From assembly GCF_040932005.1 (NCBI RefSeq), contig NZ_CP162414.1, positions 1,205,501-1,269,500 of the forward strand: a stretch of 64,000 nt of DNA, read 5' to 3'. Below the pieces are notes generated by a model. It worked only from the letters and a program-made list of their open reading frames with translations. It was not told the DNA's origin and did not search any database. The translations under genes were made by a program, and so were the position numbers. Numbering within the stretch: position 1 is the first letter of the stretch; the number at the start of each line of letters is the position of its first letter. This stretch comes from Aestuariibius sp. HNIBRBA575. Lineage in GTDB: Bacteria > Pseudomonadota > Alphaproteobacteria > Rhodobacterales > Rhodobacteraceae. Positions 1 to 8,737 of this stretch are shown here, one piece after another.

Positions 1-899
1 ATGTCCATCACGGCCAGATATTCGTCATAAAACGCGTTGTGTTTGTCATGTTCGCCGGCTTCACCGCGGGCCACACGCATAATTTGGTCTGAAAACGCCT
101 TGGAATGCATTTCGCTGTTCATCGACATAAAAGAGCTGAGCTGTAGCAGGCCGGGATAGACTTTGCGTCCGACGCCCGCATATTTGAACCCAACTTGTTG
201 GATCATCGTCTGTTCCAGCTGCCCCATTGTGACCGACCGGCCAAAGTCGGTGACGTCGGTATGGTTGGCCTCGGGATCGACTGGCCCCCCAATCAAGGTG
301 AGCGATTTTGGCTGGGCCTTGGGGTCGTCTTCGGCCAGATAGGCGGTCGCAGCCAAGGTTAGCGGAACCGGTTGGCACACGGCAATGACATGTAGGTCAC
401 TGCCCAGTTCCTTCATGAAATCAACGAGGTAAAGCGTGTAATCTTCGACGTCAAATTTGCCTTCGGACACGGGAATGTCGCGGGCATTGTGCCAATCGGT
501 GATGTACACTTCGCAATCGGGCAACAGAGACAGAACCGTTTTACGCAGCAACGTGGCATAATGGCCTGACATCGGTGCGACCAGCAGAACCCGGCGTTTG
601 CGTTCTGCGCGGCCATTCACCTTGAAATGGATCAGATCGCCAAACGCTTTGGCGACGACAATTTCCGGGGTGACAATATGATCTTTGCCATCTTCGCAGG
701 TAAAGGATGGGATGCCCCAGTCAGGCTTTATGACCATGCGGGCAAAGCTGCGTTCGGTCACCTCACCCCAGGCCTTCATCATTTCCAAACCGGGATTTGG
801 GAACAGGGACATCGCAGGATAAGAGGCAAAGGCATGAGCAGACGCGCCCAACCACTGATTTGTGGTCCGCAAACTCTCCATTAGATCGTATGTCAGCAT
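1..899 (-). CDS. phaZ: intracellular polyhydroxyalkanoate depolymerase (3' part beyond window)
   Basis: Mobilises stored poly(3-hydroxybutyrate) in the cytoplasm by thiolysis or hydrolysis on the granule surface. The frame reads leftward from the ATG at 897-899 (MLTYDLMESL...) and stays open to base 1, so about 299 residues of a family usually a little over 400 long are present. The alpha/beta-hydrolase nucleophile region reads VIAVCQPVPL with Cys175 in the lipase-box-like position, as in intracellular PhaZ enzymes where cysteine replaces serine. An earlier ATG at 909 is in another frame. A purine-rich AAGGGA lies upstream. The gene is divergent from phaC, the usual alphaproteobacterial arrangement. 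Identification is confident; the C-terminal half cannot be assessed. Confidence 0.93.
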   Translation of the reverse strand, partial: MLTYDLMESLRTTNQWLGASAHAFASYPAMSLFPNPGLEMMKAWGEVTERSFARMVIKPDWGIPSFTCEDGKDHIVTPEIVVAKAFGDLIHFKVNGRAERKRRVLLVAPMSGHYATLLRKTVLSLLPDCEVYITDWHNARDIPVSEGKFDVEDYTLYLVDFMKELGSDLHVIAVCQPVPLTLAATAYLAEDDPKAQPKSLTLIGGPVDPEANHTDVTDFGRSVTMGQLEQTMIQQVGFKYAGVGRKVYPGLLQLSSFMSMNSEMHSKAFSDQIMRVARGEAGEHDKHNAFYDEYLAVMD

Positions 900-980
900 A
901 AATCTCATGTATCATTCCCTTGCCAGATATTAGGTCGTTCGATTCGTCGCATTGACCCAAGGCTGGCTTTTGGGCGATTG

Positions 981-992
981 CTGCAGGTGCAA
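981..992. promoter_or_regulatory. possible degenerate PhaR box between phaZ and phaC
   Basis: The sequence CTGCAGGTGCAA in the 113-bp phaZ-phaC divergent gap differs by one base from CTGC-N4-GCAG, the TGC-rich half-palindrome I recall for PhaR of Paracoccus and Rhodobacter. It lies about 20 bp before the phaC start. A single degenerate match could be chance. Confidence 0.3.
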
Positions 993-1012
993 AGTAAGGT
1001 GAGGAAGCCGCT

Positions 1013-2824
1013 GTGACAATAAAAGATTATGACGACGATGACGCAGTGACACCCCACTTGGCCAATCTAGAGGCCAATTTGGCACGGGTTGAACAACTGA
1101 GTGAACGATTAGTTAACGTGTTGTCCCATAAGCGAAATGTGCCAACTTCATTGCAGGGCCCAAGCCAAGAATTATACGCAAAAGCGGCCAGTGCATATTG
1201 GCAAGAAATGATTCTGAATCCGGTTAAAATAATGGAGACTCAGGTCGAATTCTGGGGAAAATCGGTCAAACACTTCGTCGAAGCACAGGCCGCGATGGCG
1301 TCTGGGCATTTGATGGAGCCGAAAAATGACACCCCACAAGACCGGCGTTTTTCCAATCCATTGTGGAACACGCACCCCTATTTCAACTTCGTAAAGCAGC
1401 AATATCAGCTGAATTCTGATGCCATCAGAAATGCGGTGCAAACATGCGAAGGTCTGAGTCCAAAAGAGCGGTCGCGGCTGGAATATTTCAGCGATCAGAT
1501 CGTCAACATGATGAGCCCGGCCAATTTCTTGGCCACCAATCCGGATGCCCTAGAAAAGGCCGTCGCGACCGATGGTGAGAGCCTGGTGAAAGGGTTGGAA
1601 AACCTAGTGGCGGATCTGGAGGCAAATGACGGTGAGCTGATTGTCAATCTGGCTGACAAAGATGCATTTACCGTTGGCGAAAATATCGGCACGACCCCCG
1701 GGGCGGTGGTTTTTCGCAACCATATGTTTGAGTTGATCCAATACACCCCAACGACGGAAAAGGTGCATCAGACCCCGCTGATTATTTTTCCACCTTGGAT
1801 CAACAAGTTTTACATTCTGGATTTGAAACCCAAAAACAGCCTGATCAAATGGGCAGTGGATCAGGGCCATACGGTGTTTGTCGTCTCTTGGGTCAATCCG
1901 GATGCCAGCTATGCGGATATCGGCATGTCTGACTATGTCGAAGACGGCTATCTGACCGCAATCAAAGAGGTCAAATCGATCTGCAAGGTGCCAAAGGTGA
2001 ACGTGGTTGGCTATTGCATCGCCGGAACAACTTTGTCGATGACGCTGTCGGTGCTAAAGCAGCGCAAAGACAAATCCGTCAATTCAGCAACGTTGTTCAC
2101 CACCTTGACGGATTTTTCGGATCAGGGCGAAGTTGGCGTGTTTCTGGACGATGATTTTGTCGATGGCATTGAGGCCGAAGTCACAAAAACAGGGTTTTTG
2201 GACAAATTCTATATGTCTCGGACGTTCAGCTATCTGCGCTCAACCGACCTGATTTATACGCCCGCAATCAAAAGCTATATGATGGGCGAAGCGCCCCCGG
2301 CCTTTGATTTGTTGTTCTGGAACGGGGATGGAACCAACCTGCCGGGGAAAATGTCGATCGAATATCTGCGTGGGCTGTGTCAGGGTGATCGGTTCGCCAC
2401 AGAAGGGTTTGAAATCGCCGGGACAATCGCCAAAATTGACGAAGTAGATGTGCCGATCTGTGCCATTGCCTGCGAAACCGACCATATCGCCGCTTGGAAA
2501 AGCTCTTATCGCGGAATTCAAAAAATGGGGTCCAAGGACAAGACCTTTATCCTCGCTGAATCAGGTCATATTGCCGGGATCGTCAGCCCCCCCAGCAAAA
2601 ACAAATACGGCCATTACACCAATGTCGATTTGGACCTGTCGCCAGAAGATTGGCAAGAAGGGGCAGAGAAACATCAGGGGTCTTGGTGGCCGCGTTGGGA
2701 CACGTGGTTGTCATCTAAGTCGGGCAAACAAGTACCAGCACGCCAGCCCGGCGATTCGACCCATCCTGCATTATGTGATGCGCCAGGGACCTATGTGACG
2801 TTGAAACCAGGGGAACAACCCTAA
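1013..2824 (+). CDS. phaC: class I polyhydroxyalkanoate synthase
   Basis: Polymerises (R)-3-hydroxyacyl-CoA into PHB at the granule surface. The 603-residue length fits class I synthases. The alpha/beta-hydrolase C-terminal domain carries the modified lipase box GYCIAG with nucleophile Cys335, then Asp490 (ETDHIAAW) and His519 (SGHIAG), the complete catalytic triad; WWPRW near residue 563 is also typical. The GTG start at 1013 follows AAGGTGAGGAAG, a good ribosome site. phaP and phaR follow in the same direction and phaZ is divergent, so this is a full PHB locus. The gap to phaP holds a long inverted repeat that may end some phaC transcripts as well as bind PhaR. Confidence 0.97.
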   Translation: MTIKDYDDDDAVTPHLANLEANLARVEQLSERLVNVLSHKRNVPTSLQGPSQELYAKAASAYWQEMILNPVKIMETQVEFWGKSVKHFVEAQAAMASGHLMEPKNDTPQDRRFSNPLWNTHPYFNFVKQQYQLNSDAIRNAVQTCEGLSPKERSRLEYFSDQIVNMMSPANFLATNPDALEKAVATDGESLVKGLENLVADLEANDGELIVNLADKDAFTVGENIGTTPGAVVFRNHMFELIQYTPTTEKVHQTPLIIFPPWINKFYILDLKPKNSLIKWAVDQGHTVFVVSWVNPDASYADIGMSDYVEDGYLTAIKEVKSICKVPKVNVVGYCIAGTTLSMTLSVLKQRKDKSVNSATLFTTLTDFSDQGEVGVFLDDDFVDGIEAEVTKTGFLDKFYMSRTFSYLRSTDLIYTPAIKSYMMGEAPPAFDLLFWNGDGTNLPGKMSIEYLRGLCQGDRFATEGFEIAGTIAKIDEVDVPICAIACETDHIAAWKSSYRGIQKMGSKDKTFILAESGHIAGIVSPPSKNKYGHYTNVDLDLSPEDWQEGAEKHQGSWWPRWDTWLSSKSGKQVPARQPGDSTHPALCDAPGTYVTLKPGEQP

Positions 2825-2860
2825 GTTTAAGCCCCTGAAAATTAATCATTCTAAAGTTTT

Positions 2861-2902
2861 TGCTGCACTGCAGAAAAAGACTTGATTTTCTGCAGTGCAG
2901 CA
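2861..2902. promoter_or_regulatory. double PhaR-type operator in a perfect inverted repeat
   Basis: Two perfect 17-base arms (2861-2877 TGCTGCACTGCAGAAAA; 2886-2902 its reverse complement) are separated by 8 bases. Each arm contains one CTGC-N3-GCAG box (2863-2873 and 2890-2900), the motif I recall as the PhaR target in Paracoccus denitrificans and Rhodobacter sphaeroides. The site is 65 bp before phaP, which PhaR represses in those species. As RNA the repeat would also fold into a hairpin with T-rich flanks, so it may contribute to ending phaC transcripts. Confidence 0.75.
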
Positions 2903-2966
2903 TATAGATATTCGGTAATGACAAAACGCGGGCAACCTATCTCGCACTTTTCAAAGGACCGAACAA

Positions 2967-3416
2967 ATGGCTGCGACTAAAACACAAGATTTCTCTGCGA
3001 TTATGAAAGACATGCTGGGCGCATTCCCCGTTGACACAAAAGCAATGGAAGACGCGTTCAAAAACCAAACAACATTGGCTGAAAAAATGTCTGGTGTTGC
3101 TCTGGAAGCTGCAAACAAATCTGCTGAGCTGTCTTCGAAATGGACACAAGCAACAATCGACAAAATGGCTGACCTGTCCAAAGCCAAAGAAGATCCTGCA
3201 GATTACGCAAAATCCATGACTGATTTCGCATCCGCAACTGCAGAATCCGCTGCTGAAAACATGGCTGCTTTCGCAGAAATCGCCAAAAAAGTTCAAACAG
3301 AAACTCTGGAACTGATGATGGCTGCTGGCAAAGACCTGTCCGAAGAAGTGTCTGCTGCTGCGAAAAAAGCCACAACAGAAGTGACTGCTGCTGCGAAAAA
3401 AGCCGCTGCTAAGTAA
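2967..3416 (+). CDS. phaP: phasin, PHB granule-associated protein
   Basis: Coats PHB granules and controls their size. The 149-residue product is almost wholly helical and amphipathic, lacks cysteine, has a phasin-type core (residues about 10-115: DMLGAFPVDTK, EKMSGVALEAANKSAEL), and ends in a lysine/alanine tail with two copies of an SAAAKKA/TAAAKKA unit resembling the histone-H1-like tail of some phasins. The DNA of that tail is an imperfect direct repeat. The AAAGGA ribosome site at 2954-2959 fits the ATG at 2967. The gene sits between a PhaR-type operator and a strong terminator, so it can be its own transcription unit. Confidence 0.9.
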   Translation: MAATKTQDFSAIMKDMLGAFPVDTKAMEDAFKNQTTLAEKMSGVALEAANKSAELSSKWTQATIDKMADLSKAKEDPADYAKSMTDFASATAESAAENMAAFAEIAKKVQTETLELMMAAGKDLSEEVSAAAKKATTEVTAAAKKAAAK

Positions 3417-3469
3417 TCGGAATTCAGGGTCGGCTGTGCCTCCTCCCTTATAGTCCGATCCTGCCCGAG

Positions 3470-3502
3470 GGGCGAGCTGCAAAGCTCGCCCTTTTCTTTT
3501 TT
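3470..3502 (+). terminator. intrinsic terminator after phaP
   Basis: GGGCGAGC (3470-3477) pairs perfectly with GCTCGCCC (3484-3491) around the 6-base loop TGCAAA, followed by a T-rich tract TTTTCTTTTTT. It separates phaP from phaR. Confidence 0.9.
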
Positions 3503-3556
3503 GCTATTGCGGCGTAGGCTTCTCTGCAGCGCCAAAATCGCAGGGAGGATGCTGGG

Positions 3557-4120
3557 GTGGTCGATACAAATAAACCTTTGTTGATAAAACGTTACGCGAG
3601 CCGCAGACTCTATAACACTGAAACCAGCGACTATGTCACATTAGAAGATATCGCCGGATTCATTCGCGACGGACGCGAAGTTCAGATCGTTGATCTGAAG
3701 TCCGGGGACGATCTGACACGCCAATATCTGCTGCAAATCATCGCCGAACACGAAAGCCGCGGCGAAAGCGTTCTGCCCGTGGATGTGTTAACCGATCTGG
3801 TTCGGTCCTACACGTCACAGGCGTCATCCGTGGTGCCGCAATTCCTGGCTGCCAGTTTTGAGATGCTGAATTCCGGTCAATCAAAAATGATGGAAAACAT
3901 GGGGTCGATGAATCCGATGGCATCCTTGCCTGGATTTGAAGCCATGCGCGCCCAACAAGAAGCGTTTTTCAAAGCCATGACGGGGGGCGGTATTCCGGGC
4001 ATGACCGGGGCATCCACCCCAGCGCCAAAACCTGATCCCCAAACGTCCGAAGAAGGGCTGGATGACATCAAAAAGCAACTGAGCGAATTGCAGGACAAAC
4101 TTTCCAAACTTGGGAAATAG
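3557..4120 (+). CDS. phaR: polyhydroxyalkanoate synthesis repressor PhaR
   Basis: Autoregulated repressor that senses PHB and releases phaP when polymer accumulates. The N-terminus LLIKRYASRRLYNTETSDYV is the PHB_acc_N DNA-binding/PHB-sensing domain (residues about 8-65), followed by the PHB accumulation regulatory domain (about 70-110) and a Met/Gly/Pro-rich linker ending in a short coiled-coil (residues 166-187). The 187-residue length is typical. GTG start at 3557 follows GGGAGGAT at ideal spacing. Its likely target is the double CTGC-N3-GCAG site in front of phaP; no equally good site is visible just upstream of phaR itself. Confidence 0.95.
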   Translation: MVDTNKPLLIKRYASRRLYNTETSDYVTLEDIAGFIRDGREVQIVDLKSGDDLTRQYLLQIIAEHESRGESVLPVDVLTDLVRSYTSQASSVVPQFLAASFEMLNSGQSKMMENMGSMNPMASLPGFEAMRAQQEAFFKAMTGGGIPGMTGASTPAPKPDPQTSEEGLDDIKKQLSELQDKLSKLGK

Positions 4121-4123
4121 AGC

Positions 4124-5095
4124 ATGTCAGTTGGCGGCGGCAAGGTGACGCTGTGGGGGATCGAAGTTTTTGTTGCCACCGCAGAAGAGACGTCGATTTC
4201 TGCTGCGGCGCGGCGATTAAACACCTCTCCGGCGACCGTATCCCAACAGCTTAGCAATCTAGAGGGCGCGATCGGGACCCAATTGTTAAACCGATCTGAA
4301 CGCCCTGTTAGTATGACACCCGCGGGCGAAATGTTTTTGCGGCGGGCAAATACCATTCTAAACGAAGCCGATCAGGCCCGGGCAGAATTGGCGCAAGCGG
4401 ATCTAAGTCGGTTGACGCGATTTCGGTTGGGAATGGTTGAGGATTTTGACGCAGACGTAACCCCCCGCATTCTGTCATTGATGGCCGAAGAAATGAAAAG
4501 CGCGCAGTTTCTGTTGGAAACAGGGGCGTCGCATTGGTTGTCAGATTTGTTGGACACACGGGCATTGGATGTGATCGTTGCCGCGGATATGGGGGTTGCC
4601 ACCGATGGCATGGAAATCCATCCCCTGATGGTCGAACCCTTTGTTGCAGCCGTCCCCAAAGGGGTGATCAAAGGTGATAAAGTCTTGAAACAACTCAGAC
4701 AAATGCCGCTGATCCAATATACAAACCGCCACTATATGGGACGGTTGATCACCGCCCATTTGGCGCGCCAAAACATTCGATTGACCAGCCGGTTTGAGCT
4801 GGACAGCTATCACGCGATTTTGGCGATGGTTGCCGAAGGGGCAGGGTGGGCGATCATGACCCCGCTTGGATGGCAACGGGCGCATCGGTTTCGCGACGCC
4901 ATCGACATCATTGAACTGCCCGGTGATCCGTTGACGCGGACGATTTCACTGACCACCCGCGCAGATGTGATGGGAACTATGCCGGCACTGATGGCCGCCC
5001 ATTTACGGCCTATGTTGCAGGAATTGATCGTAACCCCCACTTGCGCACGATTGCCGTGGTTGGGGGATACGATGCGGGTTTTTGACGCCCATTAG
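4124..5095 (+). CDS. LysR-family transcriptional regulator
   Basis: A 323-residue regulator with an N-terminal winged helix-turn-helix (residues about 15-75, SISAAARRLNTSPATVSQQL) and a periplasmic-binding-protein-like effector domain from about residue 95. It begins 3 bp after the phaR stop, so it is probably co-transcribed with phaR, but the effector and targets are unknown; a link to PHB or the facing aminotransferase gene is only suggested by position. Its TAG stop overlaps the TAA stop of the opposing aminotransferase gene by 4 bases, leaving no room for a terminator between them. Confidence 0.9.
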   Translation: MSVGGGKVTLWGIEVFVATAEETSISAAARRLNTSPATVSQQLSNLEGAIGTQLLNRSERPVSMTPAGEMFLRRANTILNEADQARAELAQADLSRLTRFRLGMVEDFDADVTPRILSLMAEEMKSAQFLLETGASHWLSDLLDTRALDVIVAADMGVATDGMEIHPLMVEPFVAAVPKGVIKGDKVLKQLRQMPLIQYTNRHYMGRLITAHLARQNIRLTSRFELDSYHAILAMVAEGAGWAIMTPLGWQRAHRFRDAIDIIELPGDPLTRTISLTTRADVMGTMPALMAAHLRPMLQELIVTPTCARLPWLGDTMRVFDAH

Positions 5096-6276
5096 GCCGC
5101 GATGGCATTGCCCATAACTTGGGCCACGGATTCAACCAGCAATTTGGCAACCGCATCACAATCCGCAAGGCTCAGACGTGCAGGCAGCCGCACATCGCAG
5201 GCTTTGTTCAGCATTGCGCGTGTTTGAGGCAGATCAGGCGTGTCGCCCAAAAACTGCCAATTCCAAAACGCACGTGCATTATCGCTGCTCAGGCCAAAGA
5301 CTTGAACTTTCACGCCTTTTTCAGCTGAAATACGGGCAAATTCACGTGTCTGCACCTCATTCAAGCCGTCCAGATTAAACTGAATACTGTCTGGTGCGCG
5401 CAGCTCTGGGGCCAGTTTTTCGGGAACGTTAAACCATGGGGAAGCGTTCAATTGCGTGGCAACGTGATCATGATTGCGACGCCCATCGGTCACGCGGCGG
5501 GCCAGTTCGCCCAGTTGAGGCCGCACAATCGCCGCCGAAAGGTTGGACAGACGCAAATTATAAAGCGGCAATTGGTTTTGCCATTTGGCGAATGCATCCT
5601 GCAGCACAGGGTGTTTTTGCCAATTATGTTCATAGGCCCCGGACATGATGATCGCACGCGCCACAAGATCGGCATCATCGGTGACCAGAATGCCACCTTC
5701 GCCTGCATTGATCAGTTTGTAGGACTGAAAGCTAAAGCACCCGATTTTACCAAGTGTTCCGATGTTACGGCCGTGCCAAGTGGTGCCCAATGAATGGGCC
5801 GCGTCTTCGATGACGGGGATATTGGCCGCGTCACATAGCGTCATGATCGCATCCATATCAGACGTGTGGCCCCGCATATGGCTGATGATGACCGCATCGA
5901 CATTTGGCAATTTGACCGCGAAATCATCCATGTCGATACGGTAATTGTCCTGACATTCACAAAGCACCGGAATGCAATCGGCATGAACAACCGAAGACGG
6001 CACCGCGGCAAATGTGAAGGCAGGGATCAACACTTTGGCGTCGCGGGGCAGATCCAATGCCTTGAGCGACAGGAAAAGCGCCGCCGAACAAGACGACACG
6101 GCCAGTGCATATTTACTGCCCAAAAGCGCAGCATATTCCTGTTCTAACAACGCAACCGGTGAATCCTCGGCTGCGGTATAGCGGAACAGATCACCGGTGC
6201 TTAAAAGGCGCTGGACCTCTTGCATGGCGGAATCTGGGATCGGTTCAGCGGCATAGACATTCGGAATCGCGGTCAT
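5092..6276 (-). CDS. DegT/DnrJ/EryC1/StrS-family PLP aminotransferase
   Basis: Fold-type I PLP enzyme of the sugar aminotransferase family, 394 residues. The PLP lysine is Lys187 in SFQSYKLINAGEGG and the cofactor-ring aspartate is Asp158 in PVIEDAAHSLG, both in the expected places. These enzymes usually convert a 3- or 4-keto nucleotide sugar to an amino sugar for surface polysaccharide, but no sugar-nucleotide genes are adjacent, so the substrate is unknown. It is transcribed alone, leftward, and is divergent from the SRAP gene. The 3' end overlaps the LysR gene by 4 bases. Confidence 0.85.
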   Translation of the reverse strand: MTAIPNVYAAEPIPDSAMQEVQRLLSTGDLFRYTAAEDSPVALLEQEYAALLGSKYALAVSSCSAALFLSLKALDLPRDAKVLIPAFTFAAVPSSVVHADCIPVLCECQDNYRIDMDDFAVKLPNVDAVIISHMRGHTSDMDAIMTLCDAANIPVIEDAAHSLGTTWHGRNIGTLGKIGCFSFQSYKLINAGEGGILVTDDADLVARAIIMSGAYEHNWQKHPVLQDAFAKWQNQLPLYNLRLSNLSAAIVRPQLGELARRVTDGRRNHDHVATQLNASPWFNVPEKLAPELRAPDSIQFNLDGLNEVQTREFARISAEKGVKVQVFGLSSDNARAFWNWQFLGDTPDLPQTRAMLNKACDVRLPARLSLADCDAVAKLLVESVAQVMGNAIAA

Positions 6277-6403
6277 CTTTTCAGGTTTCCTAAAAACTAA
6301 ATTTGGATAATCCTAACATTTGAGGTGTGAAATATCTATGACAAACGGGCAGGGCTGATTAGGGTGGCCCTGAATTGAGTGCCATTTGCGGCAAGGAGGC
6401 CAC

Positions 6404-7120
6404 ATGTGCGGGCGATTGATCGCAGGAGAAGAAAGCTGGAGTGAGCATTTTGACCGGCATCGGGCCTTTTTGGATGAAATGAACATCACAGAAATGGACC
6501 CTGACGCCCCTGCGGCTGCGCTTGGATTTAATGTAAAGCCGACGCAATCGGTCAACATCGCCATCAATGGAAAAACGGGATTGCGGGCAACCACGGCCCG
6601 GTGGTGGTTTGTGCCGCACTATTTTAACGGCACACCCAAGGATTGGTCATACACCACGTTCAATGCGCGTATCGAAAAGGCAAATGACACCCGCACGTTT
6701 AAGCAGGCCTGGCAAACAGGGCGGTGCGTTTTGCCGGTGCGGGGATATTATGAATGGCAAAAGCTGGGCAAGGAAAAGCAACCTTGGGTGATTGCGCCGC
6801 AGGGGAATGCTCCGATGTTTTTCTTGGCCGGGTTGTGGGAAAAAATGCAAGATGGAACAGCGACTTGTGCGATTTTGACACGTGCGCCAGACCCCGCATT
6901 GGCATCGATCCACAACCGGATGCCGGTCATGTTGCGCGAAAGCGAAATCACGCCTTGGATGGCCAATGCATCGTCCGATGACGTGGTGAAATCCACATTA
7001 GGGGACGGCTGGGCAGGGCGGTTTGACGCCCACAAAGTCAGGCGTTTTGGCATGAAGGATGACGGAGACTCCCTGATTGAGCCATTTGACCCAGATTTAG
7101 AAGCGCCGCGGCTGATCTGA
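6404..7120 (+). CDS. SRAP-domain protein (abasic-site DNA-protein crosslinker, YedK/HMCES family)
   Basis: SRAP proteins shield abasic sites in single-stranded DNA by forming a thiazolidine link through Cys2 after Met1 is removed. The ATG at 6404 is chosen because it gives MCGRL with Cys2 and is preceded by AAGGAGG at 6393-6399; a longer TTG-started reading would bury the essential cysteine. Other family residues are present: Asn87 (TTFNARIEK), Glu117 (GYYEWQK) and His170 (SIHNRMPVML). Length of 238 residues fits. It is a single gene, convergent with a glutamine amidotransferase. Confidence 0.93.
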   Translation: MCGRLIAGEESWSEHFDRHRAFLDEMNITEMDPDAPAAALGFNVKPTQSVNIAINGKTGLRATTARWWFVPHYFNGTPKDWSYTTFNARIEKANDTRTFKQAWQTGRCVLPVRGYYEWQKLGKEKQPWVIAPQGNAPMFFLAGLWEKMQDGTATCAILTRAPDPALASIHNRMPVMLRESEITPWMANASSDDVVKSTLGDGWAGRFDAHKVRRFGMKDDGDSLIEPFDPDLEAPRLI

Positions 7121-7160
7121 GGATTGGCCAAAAGGTCTGCCAAAGGCAGGCTGGATGAGC

Positions 7161-7176
7161 GACGCCCAAGGGCGTC
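7161..7176. other. short perfect hairpin between convergent genes
   Basis: GACGCCC (7161-7167) and GGGCGTC (7170-7176) form a perfect stem in the 65-bp gap between the SRAP and amidotransferase stop codons. There is no T tract on either side, so it is at best a weak or Rho-assisted end point. Confidence 0.35.
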
Positions 7177-7185
7177 ACAGTGGCG

Positions 7186-7869
7186 CTATTTGACCTGTCG
7201 TGTTTTGAAAAAACGCGTGATGGATTGGGCAACCGCATTGTCATCGATTGGATCATCCAGATGGTCCTGAGCGGTTTTTATCAAGTCAGGCGGAACAATG
7301 CCATTTGCACGATGGGTCAGCAACCCGTTCACAAATGTGCCCTTAAATTCAGGGTGGGGCTGAATGGTAAACGCCTTTTCTCCGTAAAGGAGGACAGCGT
7401 TTTCACAAAAGTCATTCCCAGCAAGCACAGTCGCATCGTCAGGGCGGGTCACTACTTGGTCCTGATGCCATGCATTCAAATAGACTTTTTTGCCGTCATA
7501 TTCATATTCTTGGCGTCCAACAGCCCAGCCTTCGGGATATTTGATCACTTTTCCACCGAGGGCCTGCGCGATGATTTGATGCCCGAAACAGACACCGACC
7601 ATTGGCACATCCGCGGCATAAGCTGCGCGAATGAACTCTTCTAGTGGGGGGATGAAAGCGTGTTCTTCGTAGGCGCCATGTCGTGATCCGGTGATCAGCC
7701 AACCATCCGCTTGGTCAACATCGGTAGGGAATTGCATGTCCACGACGCTCCAACTTTGGAACGTGAATCCCTGCCCATCAAGCAGGGTTTCAAACATCGG
7801 GGCATAGGTCCCATAATCAGGTTTCATTTCATCAGGCAAATGCCCGGTGATTAGGATGCCGATTTTCAT
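7186..7869 (-). CDS. class I glutamine amidotransferase-like protein
   Basis: Stand-alone GATase1 domain resembling the GMP-synthase-type family. Nucleophile Cys94 (VGVCFGHQ), His172 and Glu174 (IQPHPEF) form an intact triad, so the protein should hydrolyse glutamine or a gamma-glutamyl compound. Length 227 residues. It is the last gene of a leftward run with an amino-acid ABC transporter (61-bp gap), suggesting that it acts on a compound the transporter imports, for example a gamma-glutamyl amine; this is inference. It has no synthetase partner domain. Confidence 0.82.
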   Translation of the reverse strand: MKIGILITGHLPDEMKPDYGTYAPMFETLLDGQGFTFQSWSVVDMQFPTDVDQADGWLITGSRHGAYEEHAFIPPLEEFIRAAYAADVPMVGVCFGHQIIAQALGGKVIKYPEGWAVGRQEYEYDGKKVYLNAWHQDQVVTRPDDATVLAGNDFCENAVLLYGEKAFTIQPHPEFKGTFVNGLLTHRANGIVPPDLIKTAQDHLDDPIDDNAVAQSITRFFKTRQVK

Positions 7870-7930
7870 GTTATCGCCTATTTGATCAAATTTCAGCGCA
7901 GGCTAAAACCAGAACGTTTATGATGCAAGC

Positions 7931-8737
7931 CTAGCGGATCAAATTGGGTCGGATGCGCATCTTGGTACGTTGATTGCCGGGCAGATGCCTGTTCAGACGC
8001 CGGTTGATCACCCCAAAAATCCCGATCACGACAAGCGTCAACAAGATGAAATAACCGGCCAAAATCGGGTAGGGTATGAACGGGTTAAACGTTTTATCCG
8101 CAAAATACCGCGCGTAATACAGCGCATCCCCCTGTTGGCCACGTGCAGGAAACCCTGAGAAAAACACCAAAGTTGTGGCGTGGAACAAGAAGATAGCTTC
8201 GTTGGTGTAGCTTGGCCATGCAAGGCGCAGCATTGTGGGCCAAACGATCCGGCGAAACCGTGGCATGCCGGTAATTCCATAGGCGTCGGCAGCTTCGGTG
8301 TCGCCTTTGGGGATGGATTGCAGCGCCCCATAAAAGATTTCACCGGAATAGGCGGCCGTGTTCAGGAACAAAACGATCAGCGCCCCCAACCAAGCCGAGG
8401 TGAATGGATCAAAGAAATCATATTGGCCTTTGAGGGATAGAAACACAAAATAGGCAAAGAAAAACTGAATGAACAAAGGCGAGCCGCGGAACAAAAAGAT
8501 GAACCATTCCGCAGGTTTACGCAGCCACCAATTGGTCGATGCCTTGCCAAGCGCCACAGCCGTCGCCAGGGCAAACCCCGTGACCAATGCCAGCACGCCG
8601 AAATAAATGTTCCACAACAGACCAGAACCGATCAGCGTGAATTGCTGACACAATGTAAAGTCGGAACGCGGCAAAAGCCTTTCGCCATGACCCAATGAAC
8701 GTAGGCCATAATCCGCGATTGTTTCCCAACAACTCAT
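7931..8737 (-). CDS. polar amino-acid ABC transporter permease (HisM-like)
   Basis: Inner-membrane permease of the His/Glu/Gln/Arg/opine family. The start at 8737 (MSCWETIADY) overlaps the stop of the upstream permease as ATGA and follows AAAGG; longer readings would run far into the neighbour. The 268 residues hold about five membrane helices and the EAA-type loop with GDTEAADAYGITGMPRFRRIVWP, which contacts the ATPase. It pairs with the adjacent permease, binding protein and ATPase. Confidence 0.88.
   Translation of the reverse strand: MSCWETIADYGLRSLGHGERLLPRSDFTLCQQFTLIGSGLLWNIYFGVLALVTGFALATAVALGKASTNWWLRKPAEWFIFLFRGSPLFIQFFFAYFVFLSLKGQYDFFDPFTSAWLGALIVLFLNTAAYSGEIFYGALQSIPKGDTEAADAYGITGMPRFRRIVWPTMLRLAWPSYTNEAIFLFHATTLVFFSGFPARGQQGDALYYARYFADKTFNPFIPYPILAGYFILLTLVVIGIFGVINRRLNRHLPGNQRTKMRIRPNLIR

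Noticed and set aside
2937..3482. Leftward 181-codon open frame over phaP
   Set aside because: Phe/Ser/Cys-rich product is the mirror of the Lys/Ala-rich phasin codons; phaP has a good ribosome site and family match.
3503..3556. PhaR box immediately upstream of phaR
   Set aside because: CTGCAGCGCCA there mismatches the CTGC-N3-GCAG motif at two positions of the second half.
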